9,547 nucleotides of DNA, taken from positions 1 to 9,547 of the forward strand of contig CAMIFA010000178.1 in assembly GCA_946221495.1 (NCBI GenBank), in the 5' to 3' direction. Source of the stretch: an uncultured cyanobacterium (GTDB lineage Bacteria; Cyanobacteriota; Cyanobacteriia; Cyanobacteriales; Chroococcidiopsidaceae). Below, piece by piece: positions 1-7,070 of the stretch. Both the position numbers and the translations under genes were made by a program. The stretch's first letter is position 1. The number at the start of each line of letters is the position of its first letter. Below the pieces are notes generated by a model that made no database searches, was not told the origin of the DNA, and was given only the letters and a program-made list of their open reading frames with translations.

Positions 1-3000
1 CATTGTCAAAAAAATGATATTAATGCGTTTAAAAATTATAGTAATCATCAGAATCTACTTACAGATGAAAACTATGTATTGGTTACTCAAAATACTTTTA
101 CTCGCAATGGATATTCTATTTTCAAAAAGGTAGATAGAATTGAAAATCATTTTTTTGACAATGAAAAGTCTGAACAATTGCTTATTAGCAGAATTGTCCG
201 TTCAGGAATGCTCGTATTTGATGTTGGAGCGAATATTGGTGACTATTCAATTCTCTTAAGTAAGATTGTTGGCTCTTCTGGGCAAGTATATTCGTTTGAG
301 CCAGCATCTATTACTTTTAAAAAGCTTCAAGATCGAATAGCTAAATCGGACTGTAGCAATATATACCCTTTCCAAAATGCTGTTTATTCAGAGAATACTA
401 GCATTGAATTTAACGAATTTCCAGACGATTATTCAGTTTGGAACAGTATTGGTAAACCTCAGATGCTAAACCCTCATAGTTTTGCTGAAGAGTACGTTCC
501 TATCGTTAAAACAGAAATTGTTGAAGCAATTACACTTGATTCTTTTTGTCAAGAACATAATATTCATAAAATTGACTATTTAAAACTTGATGTTGAAGGA
601 GCAGAAAGTGATGCTCTTCAAGGAGCAAGTTGCTTATTAAGAGCAAAAGCTATCAGCTTCCTCCAGTTTGAAATCTCACAGAAAATGTTAGAAGGATTAA
701 ATCGTGAAGGGAAAACCACTTTTGATATTTTAATTGCAAACGGTTATGAGTGCCACCGCATACAACCAAGTGGAGAAATTGGAGAAGAAGTAAAAAATTC
801 AAACTCTTTTTATGAAAATTATATTGCCTTTCCTCTGCTACCAATTCACTTCTTAACAATCGTCCTCAACGGTGAACCTTTTATCCGCTATCACATTGAA
901 GCATTCAAACAATTACCTTTCAAATGGCATTGGCACATTGTTGAAGGCGTAGCAGACTTAAAGCACGATACGGCATGGAGTCTTGAGTTAGGTGGAAGTA
1001 TTACAGAGGCAATTCATCGTAACGGGCGCAGTTATGACGGTACAACAGAGTATTTAGACGAACTGGCGCGTCAATATCCTGAGAACGTCACCATCTATCG
1101 AAAGCCGGAGGGCGTTTTCTGGGATGGCAAACGAGAAATGGTAAACGAACCACTGTTGAACATAAATGAAGAATGTTTGCTGTGGCAAGTTGACGCTGAT
1201 GAATTATGGACGCTTGAACAGATTTGTACTGCGCGACAAATGTTCATCAATAATCCCGATAAAACAGCTGCTTTCTATTGGTGCTGGTATTTTGTTGGAG
1301 AAAAGTTAGTTATTAATACTCGTAACTGTTATGCTCAGAATCCTCAACAAGAATGGTTACGAACTTGGAGATATAAACCAGGATCAGTTTGGATAGCACA
1401 CGAGCCTCCTAGACTAGCTGAACCTTTACCAACTGGTGAATGGAGGGATTTAGCAATAGTTAATCCTTTTCTACATGAAGAAACAGAACAGCAAGGTTTA
1501 GTTTTCCAACATTTTGCTTATGCAACACCAGAACAATTGCAATTTAAAGAGCAATATTATGGTTATACAAATGCAGTTTCTAAATGGACAGAACTACAAG
1601 CACAAAATAGATTTCCAGTGCTGTTACGTCAGTATTTTCCTTGGGTTGGAGATGCAACTCAAGTGGATACTGCAAATTCATGTGGTGTAGTACCGATCGC
1701 ACAAAAGGAAAGTAGTAGTGATATTTGGCAATTTCTGCAATTAGAAGAGTTACAAAGGCAACCTGTAAAAATTGAAAAGTCGTCTCCAACTATTATCGTT
1801 GATGGTGTATTTTTCCAACTCTATAAAACTGGCATTGCTCGTGTATGGCGTTCACTATTAGAAGAATGGGCAGATAATAGTTTTGCGAAGCATATTGTTG
1901 TTCTAGATCGCGCTGGAACTGCCCCAGCCATTGCTGGGATTAGATATCGCCCTGTACCAGCTTATAACTATGGTAGAACGGATGCTGACCGCGAGATGTT
2001 GCAGCAAATATGTGATGAAGAGGGTGCTGAATTATTTATATCGAGTTACTACACTACACCTTTATCAACGCCTTCTGTTTTCCTAGCTCATGACATGATT
2101 CCAGAACTTGTGGGATGGGATCTAAATCATCCTATGTGGCGAGAGAAGCAATATGGTATTCAACACGCATCTGCTTATATTGCAGTTTCAGAAAATACAG
2201 CGCGTGATCTTAATAAAGTCTTCCCAAATATCCCATTAGAGTCTATAACTATTGCCCAAAATGGGATAAATTATCAATTATTTGCACCAGCCAGACCAGA
2301 AAATATTACTCAGTTTAAGACGAAGTATGGCATTTCAAAACCTTACTTTCTTTTAGTTGGTACTGGCGGTTATAAAAATACTATTTTGTTCTTTAAAGCT
2401 TTTGCTCAACTTTACAGCAAACATGGCTTTGAAATTGTCTGTACGGGTAGTGGCTGGTTATCAGAAACAGAATTTAGAAGTTACACATCGGGTAGCGTTG
2501 TTCATATGCTGCAACTTAGTGATGAAGAATTAATTGCTGCTTATTCTGGCGCTGTCGCACTGGTTTATCCCTCAAAGTACGAAGGGTTTGGGTTGCCAGT
2601 TCTAGAAGCGATCGCCTGTGGATGTCCAGTTATTACTTGTCCTAATGCTTCTATTCCTGAAGTTGCAGGGAAAGCAGCTTTATACGTTAATGCTCAGGAT
2701 GTTGATGAATTAGCAGATGCACTTTGCGAAGTACAAAAGCCTAAAGTTCGCAATTCCTTGATTGCTGATGGCTTGGAACAAGCTAAAAAGTTCTCATGGT
2801 CAAAAATGGCAAAAACAGTTAGTTCTGCCTTAATTGACGCTACTCTGCTGCCACTAAATTTGAGGGATATTAATTTAATTATCTTTCCTGATTGGTCTCA
2901 GCCAGAAGAATCACTGTGTCTTGAATTGGAACAAGTTATTAAAGTGATTGCATCTCACCCTGATAGCAGTCAAATAACGCTCTTAGTTAATACTGCAAAT

Positions 3001-3267
3001 ACTTCTGAAGAGGAAGCCGCTCTGATTTTATCTAGTGTGAGTATGAATCTTTTGATGCAAGAAGATTTAGATGTTTCTGAGGGACTAGAAATTTCCCTAA
3101 TTGGTCAACTGAGTGAAATCCAGTGGGAAGCTTTGTTACCTCGTATCCAAGCTCGAATTATCTTAGAGAATGAGAATCAAAGCACAATTACACAAATAGG
3201 AGCAAAAACTATAACATCGTGTGAATTAGATAAGCTGCTCACAAATAACTTTAAGATGCCACAATAA
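1..3267 (+). CDS. Multidomain FkbM methyltransferase / glycosyltransferase, 5' end outside window
   Basis: Probably builds or decorates a surface glycan: an SAM-dependent sugar methyltransferase fused to two glycosyltransferase domains. The frame is open from base 1. The only start-like codon near the edge is TTG at 79, without a good ribosome site, and the first in-frame ATG (208) lies against the SAM motif, so the true start is upstream. Numbering the 1088 visible residues: FkbM domain about 55-275, with the SAM motif VFDVGANIGDYS (72-83) and the family hallmark DVEGAE (197-202). A GT-A-like domain runs about 280-580, with LLWQVDADELW containing the metal-binding-type DAD (398-400). A GT4/GT1-type GT-B domain runs about 600-945, with FLLVGTGGYKN near 783-793 and the retaining E-x7-E motif (E861 and E869, EGFGLPVLE). 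A tail from about 957 begins INLIIFPDWSQ; I recognise such tails in cyanobacterial glycosyltransferases but cannot assign a role. Domain identities are firm; substrates are unknown. The FkbM part is markedly more AT-rich than the middle domain. Confidence 0.9.
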   Translation, partial: HCQKNDINAFKNYSNHQNLLTDENYVLVTQNTFTRNGYSIFKKVDRIENHFFDNEKSEQLLISRIVRSGMLVFDVGANIGDYSILLSKIVGSSGQVYSFEPASITFKKLQDRIAKSDCSNIYPFQNAVYSENTSIEFNEFPDDYSVWNSIGKPQMLNPHSFAEEYVPIVKTEIVEAITLDSFCQEHNIHKIDYLKLDVEGAESDALQGASCLLRAKAISFLQFEISQKMLEGLNREGKTTFDILIANGYECHRIQPSGEIGEEVKNSNSFYENYIAFPLLPIHFLTIVLNGEPFIRYHIEAFKQLPFKWHWHIVEGVADLKHDTAWSLELGGSITEAIHRNGRSYDGTTEYLDELARQYPENVTIYRKPEGVFWDGKREMVNEPLLNINEECLLWQVDADELWTLEQICTARQMFINNPDKTAAFYWCWYFVGEKLVINTRNCYAQNPQQEWLRTWRYKPGSVWIAHEPPRLAEPLPTGEWRDLAIVNPFLHEETEQQGLVFQHFAYATPEQLQFKEQYYGYTNAVSKWTELQAQNRFPVLLRQYFPWVGDATQVDTANSCGVVPIAQKESSSDIWQFLQLEELQRQPVKIEKSSPTIIVDGVFFQLYKTGIARVWRSLLEEWADNSFAKHIVVLDRAGTAPAIAGIRYRPVPAYNYGRTDADREMLQQICDEEGAELFISSYYTTPLSTPSVFLAHDMIPELVGWDLNHPMWREKQYGIQHASAYIAVSENTARDLNKVFPNIPLESITIAQNGINYQLFAPARPENITQFKTKYGISKPYFLLVGTGGYKNTILFFKAFAQLYSKHGFEIVCTGSGWLSETEFRSYTSGSVVHMLQLSDEELIAAYSGAVALVYPSKYEGFGLPVLEAIACGCPVITCPNASIPEVAGKAALYVNAQDVDELADALCEVQKPKVRNSLIADGLEQAKKFSWSKMAKTVSSALIDATLLPLNLRDINLIIFPDWSQPEESLCLELEQVIKVIASHPDSSQITLLVNTANTSEEEAALILSSVSMNLLMQEDLDVSEGLEISLIGQLSEIQWEALLPRIQARIILENENQSTITQIGAKTITSCELDKLLTNNFKMPQ
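2608..2615. repeat. HIP1 octamer GCGATCGC
   Basis: Perfect palindrome within the GT-B domain, just after the E-x7-E codons. HIP1 is overrepresented in many cyanobacteria and supports the assignment of lineage. Confidence 0.8.
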
Positions 3268-3292
3268 ATCCAGTTTCTAAAATTTTAGTTAA
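3172..3292 (+). repeat. Imperfect direct repeat, copy A (3' end of glycosyltransferase gene plus flank)
   Basis: This copy spans the last codons of the intact glycosyltransferase gene, its stop and about 25 bp beyond. It matches copy B at 3983-4112. Translated, ENQSTITQIGAKTITSCELDK here aligns without gaps to a 21-residue stretch of copy B with 10 identities. At the DNA level the match continues through LL-NN codons, TTTAAG, the stop codon and the flank up to CAG, with 18 of 24 bases identical from TTTAAG onward. The pair brackets the first TA module. Confidence 0.75.
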
Positions 3293-3313
3293 ATCTCAGA
3301 GTCTAGAAAAAAT

Positions 3314-3586
3314 ATGGAGCAAACATTTAACTGGAAGCCAGAACAATCTCTACTGGAAAAAGTAATTACTTTAGCTAACCAAAAAGGTCAATCACCAGAA
3401 GCAATCATCACTGAGGCAGTAAGACAATATATAGCAACAGCAACAGCAACAGTACAGAGAACTACTGATGATCCTTTAATAGGATTGTTTGCTGGTTCTG
3501 CTGATTTGGCAACCCAGTCAGAAAATATCCTGCAACAGGAAATTACTCAAAACTCAGGTTGGACATGGAAGGAGCCTTTGCCGTAG
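3314..3586 (+). CDS. Type II antitoxin, ribbon-helix-helix-like, partner of the PIN toxin
   Basis: Predicted antitoxin that binds and silences the downstream PIN RNase and probably represses its own promoter. The 90-residue protein has an N-terminal strand-like FNW followed by two helices (about 9-25 and 27-41, SPEAIITEAVRQYI) that fit a ribbon-helix-helix DNA-binding fold. A linker follows, then a C-terminal arm beginning DDPLIGLF (52-59) that I infer wraps the toxin. The linker is encoded by three GCAACA hexamers. The stop lies 22 bp inside the toxin gene, so translation is probably coupled. The ATG at 3314 is the first in frame; the upstream Shine-Dalgarno is weak. The gene starts 46 bp after the glycosyltransferase stop. 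Family placement rests on helix pattern and neighbour; confidence in an antitoxin role is good. Confidence 0.8.
   Translation: MEQTFNWKPEQSLLEKVITLANQKGQSPEAIITEAVRQYIATATATVQRTTDDPLIGLFAGSADLATQSENILQQEITQNSGWTWKEPLP
3434..3452 (+). repeat. GCAACA hexanucleotide microsatellite inside the antitoxin gene
   Basis: Three perfect tandem GCAACA units, continuing one base into a fourth, encode alternating Ala-Thr in the linker between the DNA-binding half and the toxin-binding arm. A unit gain or loss keeps the frame and would only change linker length. Confidence 0.85.
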
Positions 3587-3984
3587 CAGATACAGGTTTT
3601 GTAGTCGCACTGCTTAATAGTTCTGATATTAAACATAAAGATGTGACCGCAGTTTACTTGCAACAAAGGCAAACATTATTACCTCAAACAGTTTTAGCTG
3701 AGGTAGCTTACTTACTAGGTCGAGATGCTGGTATCCCGACAGTGGTTGCTTTTTTACGAGGAATGCCTGACAGCCGCTTTCACGTGGTAGCTTTGACAGA
3801 TGCTGATCTAAAGCGTGTAGCTGAGATTCTTGAGAAATACGCTGATAGCAGAATTGACTTTGTGGATGCCAGCGTCATGGCTGTAGCTGAACGTTATGGT
3901 AGCACAACAATATTGACCTTAGACCAGCGAGATTTTAGATTGTTTCGACCACAGCATTGCCAAAGTTTTGATATTTTGCCATGA
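3565..3984 (+). CDS. vapC: PIN-domain toxin ribonuclease (VapC-like)
   Basis: Predicted Mg2+-dependent endoribonuclease of a type II toxin-antitoxin pair. From the ATG at 3565 the protein has 139 residues, normal for VapC. PIN acidic residues are visible: D9 (VADTGFVVALLN), E46 (QTVLAEVAYLLGR), D98/D101 (IDFVDASVMAVAER) and D120/D123 (ILTLDQRDF). All four positions expected of an active PIN nuclease are present. An in-frame TTG at 3559 would add two residues; ATG is preferred because it sits next to the conserved start of the first strand and both overlap the antitoxin. Overlap with the antitoxin is 22 bp. The stop codon region merges directly into a decayed glycosyltransferase fragment beginning at 3983. 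The target RNA cannot be told from sequence. Confidence 0.88.
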   Translation: MEGAFAVADTGFVVALLNSSDIKHKDVTAVYLQQRQTLLPQTVLAEVAYLLGRDAGIPTVVAFLRGMPDSRFHVVALTDADLKRVAEILEKYADSRIDFVDASVMAVAERYGSTTILTLDQRDFRLFRPQHCQSFDILP

Positions 3985-4119
3985 AGATCAAGAAGCGATC
4001 GCGCTTTTCAAAGCAGCAAATATTTCATCCTGTGAACTAGATGAATACTGCTAAATAACTTCGTCATCACAGTGACTTTAAGGTGTCAAAATGAACTCAG
4101 ATACTACTTTAGATGTTGA
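3983..4119 (+). pseudogene. Decayed 3' end of a second glycosyltransferase copy (direct repeat, copy B)
   Basis: Between the two TA modules, frame 2 from 3983 reads EDQEAIALFKAANISSCELDE, 10 of 21 residues identical to the tail of the large glycosyltransferase gene. The reading then breaks. After the GAA codon at 4043 two bases (TA) precede CTG CTA AAT AAC (LLNN, another frame). A 17-base insertion (4060-4076) relative to copy A follows, and the match resumes at TTTAAG (4077) as FKVSK and a TGA at 4092, paralleling FKMPQ-stop in the intact gene. Beyond the stop, similarity to the downstream flank of the intact gene runs on to about 4112. No rest of the gene is left. A continuous frame-1 reading also ends at 4119. 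The antitoxin ATG of the second module follows at 4123. Confidence 0.72.
3995..4002. repeat. HIP1 octamer GCGATCGC
   Basis: Perfect palindrome inside the decayed glycosyltransferase fragment, giving codons Ala-Ile-Ala in its original frame. Confidence 0.8.
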
Positions 4120-4122
4120 GTT

Positions 4123-4353
4123 ATGGAATACCAAGATATCTGGCAGCAATTTACAACCTTGCCCCCGGATGCACAAGCCTTAGTCATTGACTTTATTGCC
4201 TCTTTAAAGCAGCGCTATAACTACTCCCAGTCTCCACAGCCTAAACAAACAAATTGGCGCTCAGATCCCTTCATTGGTCTTTGGCAAGACCGCCAAGACA
4301 TCCAAGACAGTACGCAATGGGTTCGTAGCACTCGTTCTTCAGAGTGGCGTTGA
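4123..4353 (+). CDS. Antitoxin, DUF2281-like, of a decayed TA module
   Basis: The 76-residue protein has the pattern of DUF2281-type antitoxins found beside PIN toxins in cyanobacteria: an N-terminal helical part (YQDIWQQFTTLPPDAQALVI, residues 3-22, continuing to about 32), a polar linker, and an arm with SDPFIGLW (47-54) followed by an acidic stretch and DSTQWVR. Such proteins are thought to bind the toxin through the C-terminal arm. The toxin reading frame follows at once, with GTG at 4355 one base after this stop, so the two were translationally coupled. The antitoxin frame is intact although its toxin is broken. The start ATG at 4123 has only a weak purine stretch (TTGAG) upstream. An ATG at 4091 with a better AAGG is in another frame and yields only 29 residues, so it was not used. 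Confidence 0.8.
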   Translation: MEYQDIWQQFTTLPPDAQALVIDFIASLKQRYNYSQSPQPKQTNWRSDPFIGLWQDRQDIQDSTQWVRSTRSSEWR

Positions 4354-4354
4354 A

Positions 4355-4745
4355 GTGGTACATCTCATTTTAGTAGATACCGATGTTTTGATAGATGCTG
4401 GACGTGCTGTGGAAGTAGCCGTTAGTCAGCTTCAAGCAGCATCTCAAAACTCAACCTTAGTAATCAGGCACCATTACCCAAATGGAACTCATCATCGGGT
4501 GTCGTAATTGAACAGAATTGCAGATCCTAGAGCAATTTCTCCAGCGATTTGAAACAATCAAACTTAACGAAGCTATTTCAGATAGAGCAATTGCTCTACT
4601 CCGCGATTATCGTCTTAGTCATGGTCTATTGATAGCTGATGCTCTAATTGCAGCGACAGCCATAGTAATTGACGCTCATCTGCTAAGTAAAAATCAGCGT
4701 GATTACCGCTTTATTCAAAATCTTAACCTCCTACCTTATCCCTGA
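4355..4745 (+). pseudogene. vapC: PIN-domain toxin (VapC-like), inactivated by frameshift and nonsense codon
   Basis: Reading from GTG at 4355 gives HLILVDTDVLIDAGRAVEVA and onward, a VapC start. At 4467-4468 an extra G shifts the frame: removing one G restores VISTITQMELIIGCRN. Nine codons past the QME glutamate's neighbourhood, the restored frame meets TGA at 4509-4511 where an arginine codon (CGA) is expected, before TELQILEQFLQRF. With both repaired the gene encodes 129 residues, a normal VapC length, with all PIN acids: D8, E44, D95 (GLLIADALIAAT) and D116 (NQRDYRF). As it stands, translation ends at 4507 after about 51 residues, losing three of four catalytic positions. Everything else is well kept, so decay is recent, or one lesion is a sequencing error. 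It ends 13 bp from the convergent stop of the TPR/OGT gene. Confidence 0.88.
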
Positions 4746-4758
4746 TCCAAAGTTCTAG

Positions 4759-6969
4759 TTATTTATCTGCTTCAACGTACCTTTGCCACATCTGTTCGTA
4801 AGCCTTTTCCATCTCACGGGTAAATTGTTTAGCATTCCAAAGCGGTGAAGTTTGCCGCGAAGCTTTTAATTTCCAAGCTACTTGTTGGCGCAATGCTTCG
4901 TCTTTCCCTAGCCGTACACCCCACTGAATATATTCTTCGTCCGTCCAGGCAATTCCCTCTTCTACTCCTACATTTTTTAAGAAGGTGTAGCTATTACGGG
5001 CAGCAAATTGTTGTCCAACTCGTGTTAATAATGGAATACCCATCCACAGAGTTTCTAAAGTTGTGGTTGCCCCATTGTAAGGATAGGTATCTAAGACAAT
5101 ATCAGCAATTCCTAAATTAGCGCGATGCACATACTCATTGATATCTAAGGGTGGAAAGCGTAATCTATCTGAATCAATTCCTTCTTCTTCCGCAAGTTGC
5201 GTAAAAAACTGCTGAATTGATACCTTATCGCCTAAGCCTTTGATTACAAAATAGCTGTTAGGAACCTCTTTGAGAATCTGCATCTGTAGACGGGCTGTAT
5301 CTAGATGACGCTTGTACCCCCGTTGAGCGCTTAGGTAAACGACAGCATCTGTAGGAATATCTAAATCATCGCGGCGTAGAGTTGGCACACCAACTTCAAA
5401 TCCATCAACCGCTACATAAGTTTGTGGCAACCGCCAAATTTTTTCTTGGTAGTAATCTTGTGCATTGTCAGGCAATACATAGGGATCGGCAATAAAGTAA
5501 TCAATTCCTGGAACTCCAGAAGCATCCCATCCTAGCCAAGTGACTTGTACAGGTGCAGGTTTCAAAGCCATCAGTTCACAAGTTGTATCTAGAGTAATGC
5601 TATCTAGATCAACAAGAATATCAATTTTATCTTCATAAACTTGCTCTGCAAGTCTTAAACTGCTAGTTGAACTATGCGCTTGCCAAACATTTTTAATAAA
5701 CCATTCTTGAGCGAAAGCGTTTTCAGGCTCATTAACATGGAAATAAAGATAAACTTGAAACTTTTCTCGCTCATAGTGCTTAAAAAACCAGCGCGATAGC
5801 CACCCAACAGAATGTTGACGAAAGCAATGGGAGGCGAAGCCAATTTTAATAACTTTGGGAGAATCAAGAGCTACAGCAGGATAAAAATATTTTGCCGTTT
5901 CTTTTGCGAACTCTTTAGTATTGTTGGAGGCAATAGAAGCAAGCCGATTTTGTATCCATCTATTTTTTATTGGCTCATCCTGAAAGTAGGGAAGGAAAAA
6001 CGCAGTGTTGAACAGCCTAACGTTCGTCTCAAGCGGCAGCCCTTTATGTTCTGTTTCTTGAGAATTAGCTAACTTAGAAAGTAAGGAGTAATAATCCTCG
6101 AAAGTTTTTGCGGCTTCTTCCCAATATCCACCAGCAGTTAAAAATCCTCGTAAAGTCAGATAAGCAGCATGGGTTTGCTCAGTTAAGCTTTTACATAAAG
6201 CTTGATAATGCTTACTGATTTCTATTCCCTTTGAGTAATTACCAGAATTTTGATAGAAGTTAACTAAATTGCGCCAGACAAGGATGTTCTCTAAATCAAC
6301 CTCTAAGCAGATTTCAGTTAATTGAATTGCTATATGCGGCTGATGTTTAATGAAACTAAAATTTAAAGCAGCCGAAATTATAATATTAATATAATCTTCT
6401 TGAACAAGAATATGACGAGAACAAGCCTTGACAAATCTTGTAATTGTTGAATTAAAATAAAGTTGATCTAAAACTTGCTCAAGAACACTTAGTAATAAGT
6501 CACGATTAATATTTGGTAATTGTTCTAACTCAAGCAAATTAATAATTTCTAACTCATCTAGGTTCTCAGGTACATAATTGTCTAAGTATTTTATTGATAG
6601 CCAGACTATTTCTAGAAGATTATTAATATCACTATGAACAAACTCACGGGCGTGTTGACGAATAACCCAAGCTAGTTGATAGTTTTCTAACTGTTTTTGT
6701 CGTTGTGCCTCTGCTTGTAGCACTTGGAATAAGTCGCTGCTGTATTGAAAAAGTTGTTCTTCCTCTACTTCTGCTGTAGAGAATAGCCAAGTAGCTTGAG
6801 CTTCCTCTTCATTACCTTGTAGTAAGTGTGTTAGCCCTAAATACCAGTAGTTTGTAATTTCAGTTGGATTGGTAGCAATGGCTTCTTCATAGAAGTTAAT
6901 TGCCTCTATGTATTTTTCTTGTAACAGATACTGGTAGCCTTGATTATACTGAATCTTGATAAAATCCAT
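4759..6969 (-). CDS. TPR protein with O-GlcNAc-transferase (SPINDLY-like, GT41) domain
   Basis: Predicted cytoplasmic protein glycosyltransferase moving a sugar from a nucleotide donor (probably UDP-GlcNAc or GDP-fucose) to Ser/Thr of partner proteins. 736 residues: N-terminal helical repeats, with clear TPR units about 5-38 and 39-72 and further TPR-like helices about 205-330, then the GT41 catalytic half from about 370. Family landmarks are IKIGFASHCFRQHSVGWL (374-391), whose H386 aligns by eye with the conserved OGT histidine; KPAPVQVTWLGWDASG (W478 region); RGYKRHLD with K553 where OGT has its catalytic lysine; and DTYPYNGATTTLETLW starting at D627. The C-terminal SPLWNAKQFTREMEKAYEQMW is also OGT-like. 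The TPR groove would select substrates. It lies 101 bp downstream of, and in the same direction as, the two pilin genes, with a possible weak terminator between. Donor and target cannot be read from the sequence. Confidence 0.9.
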   Translation of the reverse strand: MDFIKIQYNQGYQYLLQEKYIEAINFYEEAIATNPTEITNYWYLGLTHLLQGNEEEAQATWLFSTAEVEEEQLFQYSSDLFQVLQAEAQRQKQLENYQLAWVIRQHAREFVHSDINNLLEIVWLSIKYLDNYVPENLDELEIINLLELEQLPNINRDLLLSVLEQVLDQLYFNSTITRFVKACSRHILVQEDYINIIISAALNFSFIKHQPHIAIQLTEICLEVDLENILVWRNLVNFYQNSGNYSKGIEISKHYQALCKSLTEQTHAAYLTLRGFLTAGGYWEEAAKTFEDYYSLLSKLANSQETEHKGLPLETNVRLFNTAFFLPYFQDEPIKNRWIQNRLASIASNNTKEFAKETAKYFYPAVALDSPKVIKIGFASHCFRQHSVGWLSRWFFKHYEREKFQVYLYFHVNEPENAFAQEWFIKNVWQAHSSTSSLRLAEQVYEDKIDILVDLDSITLDTTCELMALKPAPVQVTWLGWDASGVPGIDYFIADPYVLPDNAQDYYQEKIWRLPQTYVAVDGFEVGVPTLRRDDLDIPTDAVVYLSAQRGYKRHLDTARLQMQILKEVPNSYFVIKGLGDKVSIQQFFTQLAEEEGIDSDRLRFPPLDINEYVHRANLGIADIVLDTYPYNGATTTLETLWMGIPLLTRVGQQFAARNSYTFLKNVGVEEGIAWTDEEYIQWGVRLGKDEALRQQVAWKLKASRQTSPLWNAKQFTREMEKAYEQMWQRYVEADK

Positions 6970-7003
6970 TCAACTTCTAATTACATTACAACTAGAAACA
7001 GAT

Positions 7004-7033
7004 AAAAAGGAGGAAGAAAAACTCTACCCTCCT
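7004..7033 (-). terminator. Possible rho-independent terminator after the downstream pilin
   Basis: On the minus strand, AGGAGG and CCTCCT (7028-7033 and 7008-7013 on plus) form a 6-bp stem around a 14-base loop, followed directly by TTTTTAT. It lies 38 bp past the pilin stop and 35 bp before the TPR/OGT start. The stem is short, so it may only reduce read-through into the glycosyltransferase gene. Confidence 0.5.
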
Positions 7034-7070
7034 CATACAAAGACTTTAAAACTAAGCTTAACTAAGTGAT

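Noticed and set aside
79..81. TTG as the start of the large glycosyltransferase gene
   Set aside because: The frame stays open to base 1, there is no ribosome site before the TTG, and the sequence before it reads as normal protein (ENYVLVTQNTF spans it). The gene very probably begins upstream.
3277..3288. Palindrome CTAAAATTTTAG after the glycosyltransferase stop as a terminator
   Set aside because: It is all A/T except the end pairs, has no loop and no clear U-tract.
4060..4119. Frame-1 continuation FVITVTLRCQNELRYYFRC as the true tail of the decayed glycosyltransferase copy
   Set aside because: DNA alignment to the intact copy instead places a 17-base insertion here and resumes at TTTAAG in another frame, giving FKVSK and a stop that parallels FKMPQ and its stop.
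4274..4507. Stand-alone 77-residue gene
   Set aside because: Its first 27 codons are an out-of-frame reading of the antitoxin; the rest is the N-terminal part of the broken PIN toxin.
4518..4745. Stand-alone 75-residue gene from a TTG
   Set aside because: It is the C-terminal part of the same broken PIN toxin, after the nonsense codon.
4845..6072. Plus-strand and alternate-frame open stretches across the TPR/OGT gene
   Set aside because: They are antisense or shifted shadows of a gene with clear OGT motifs and have no family features of their own.
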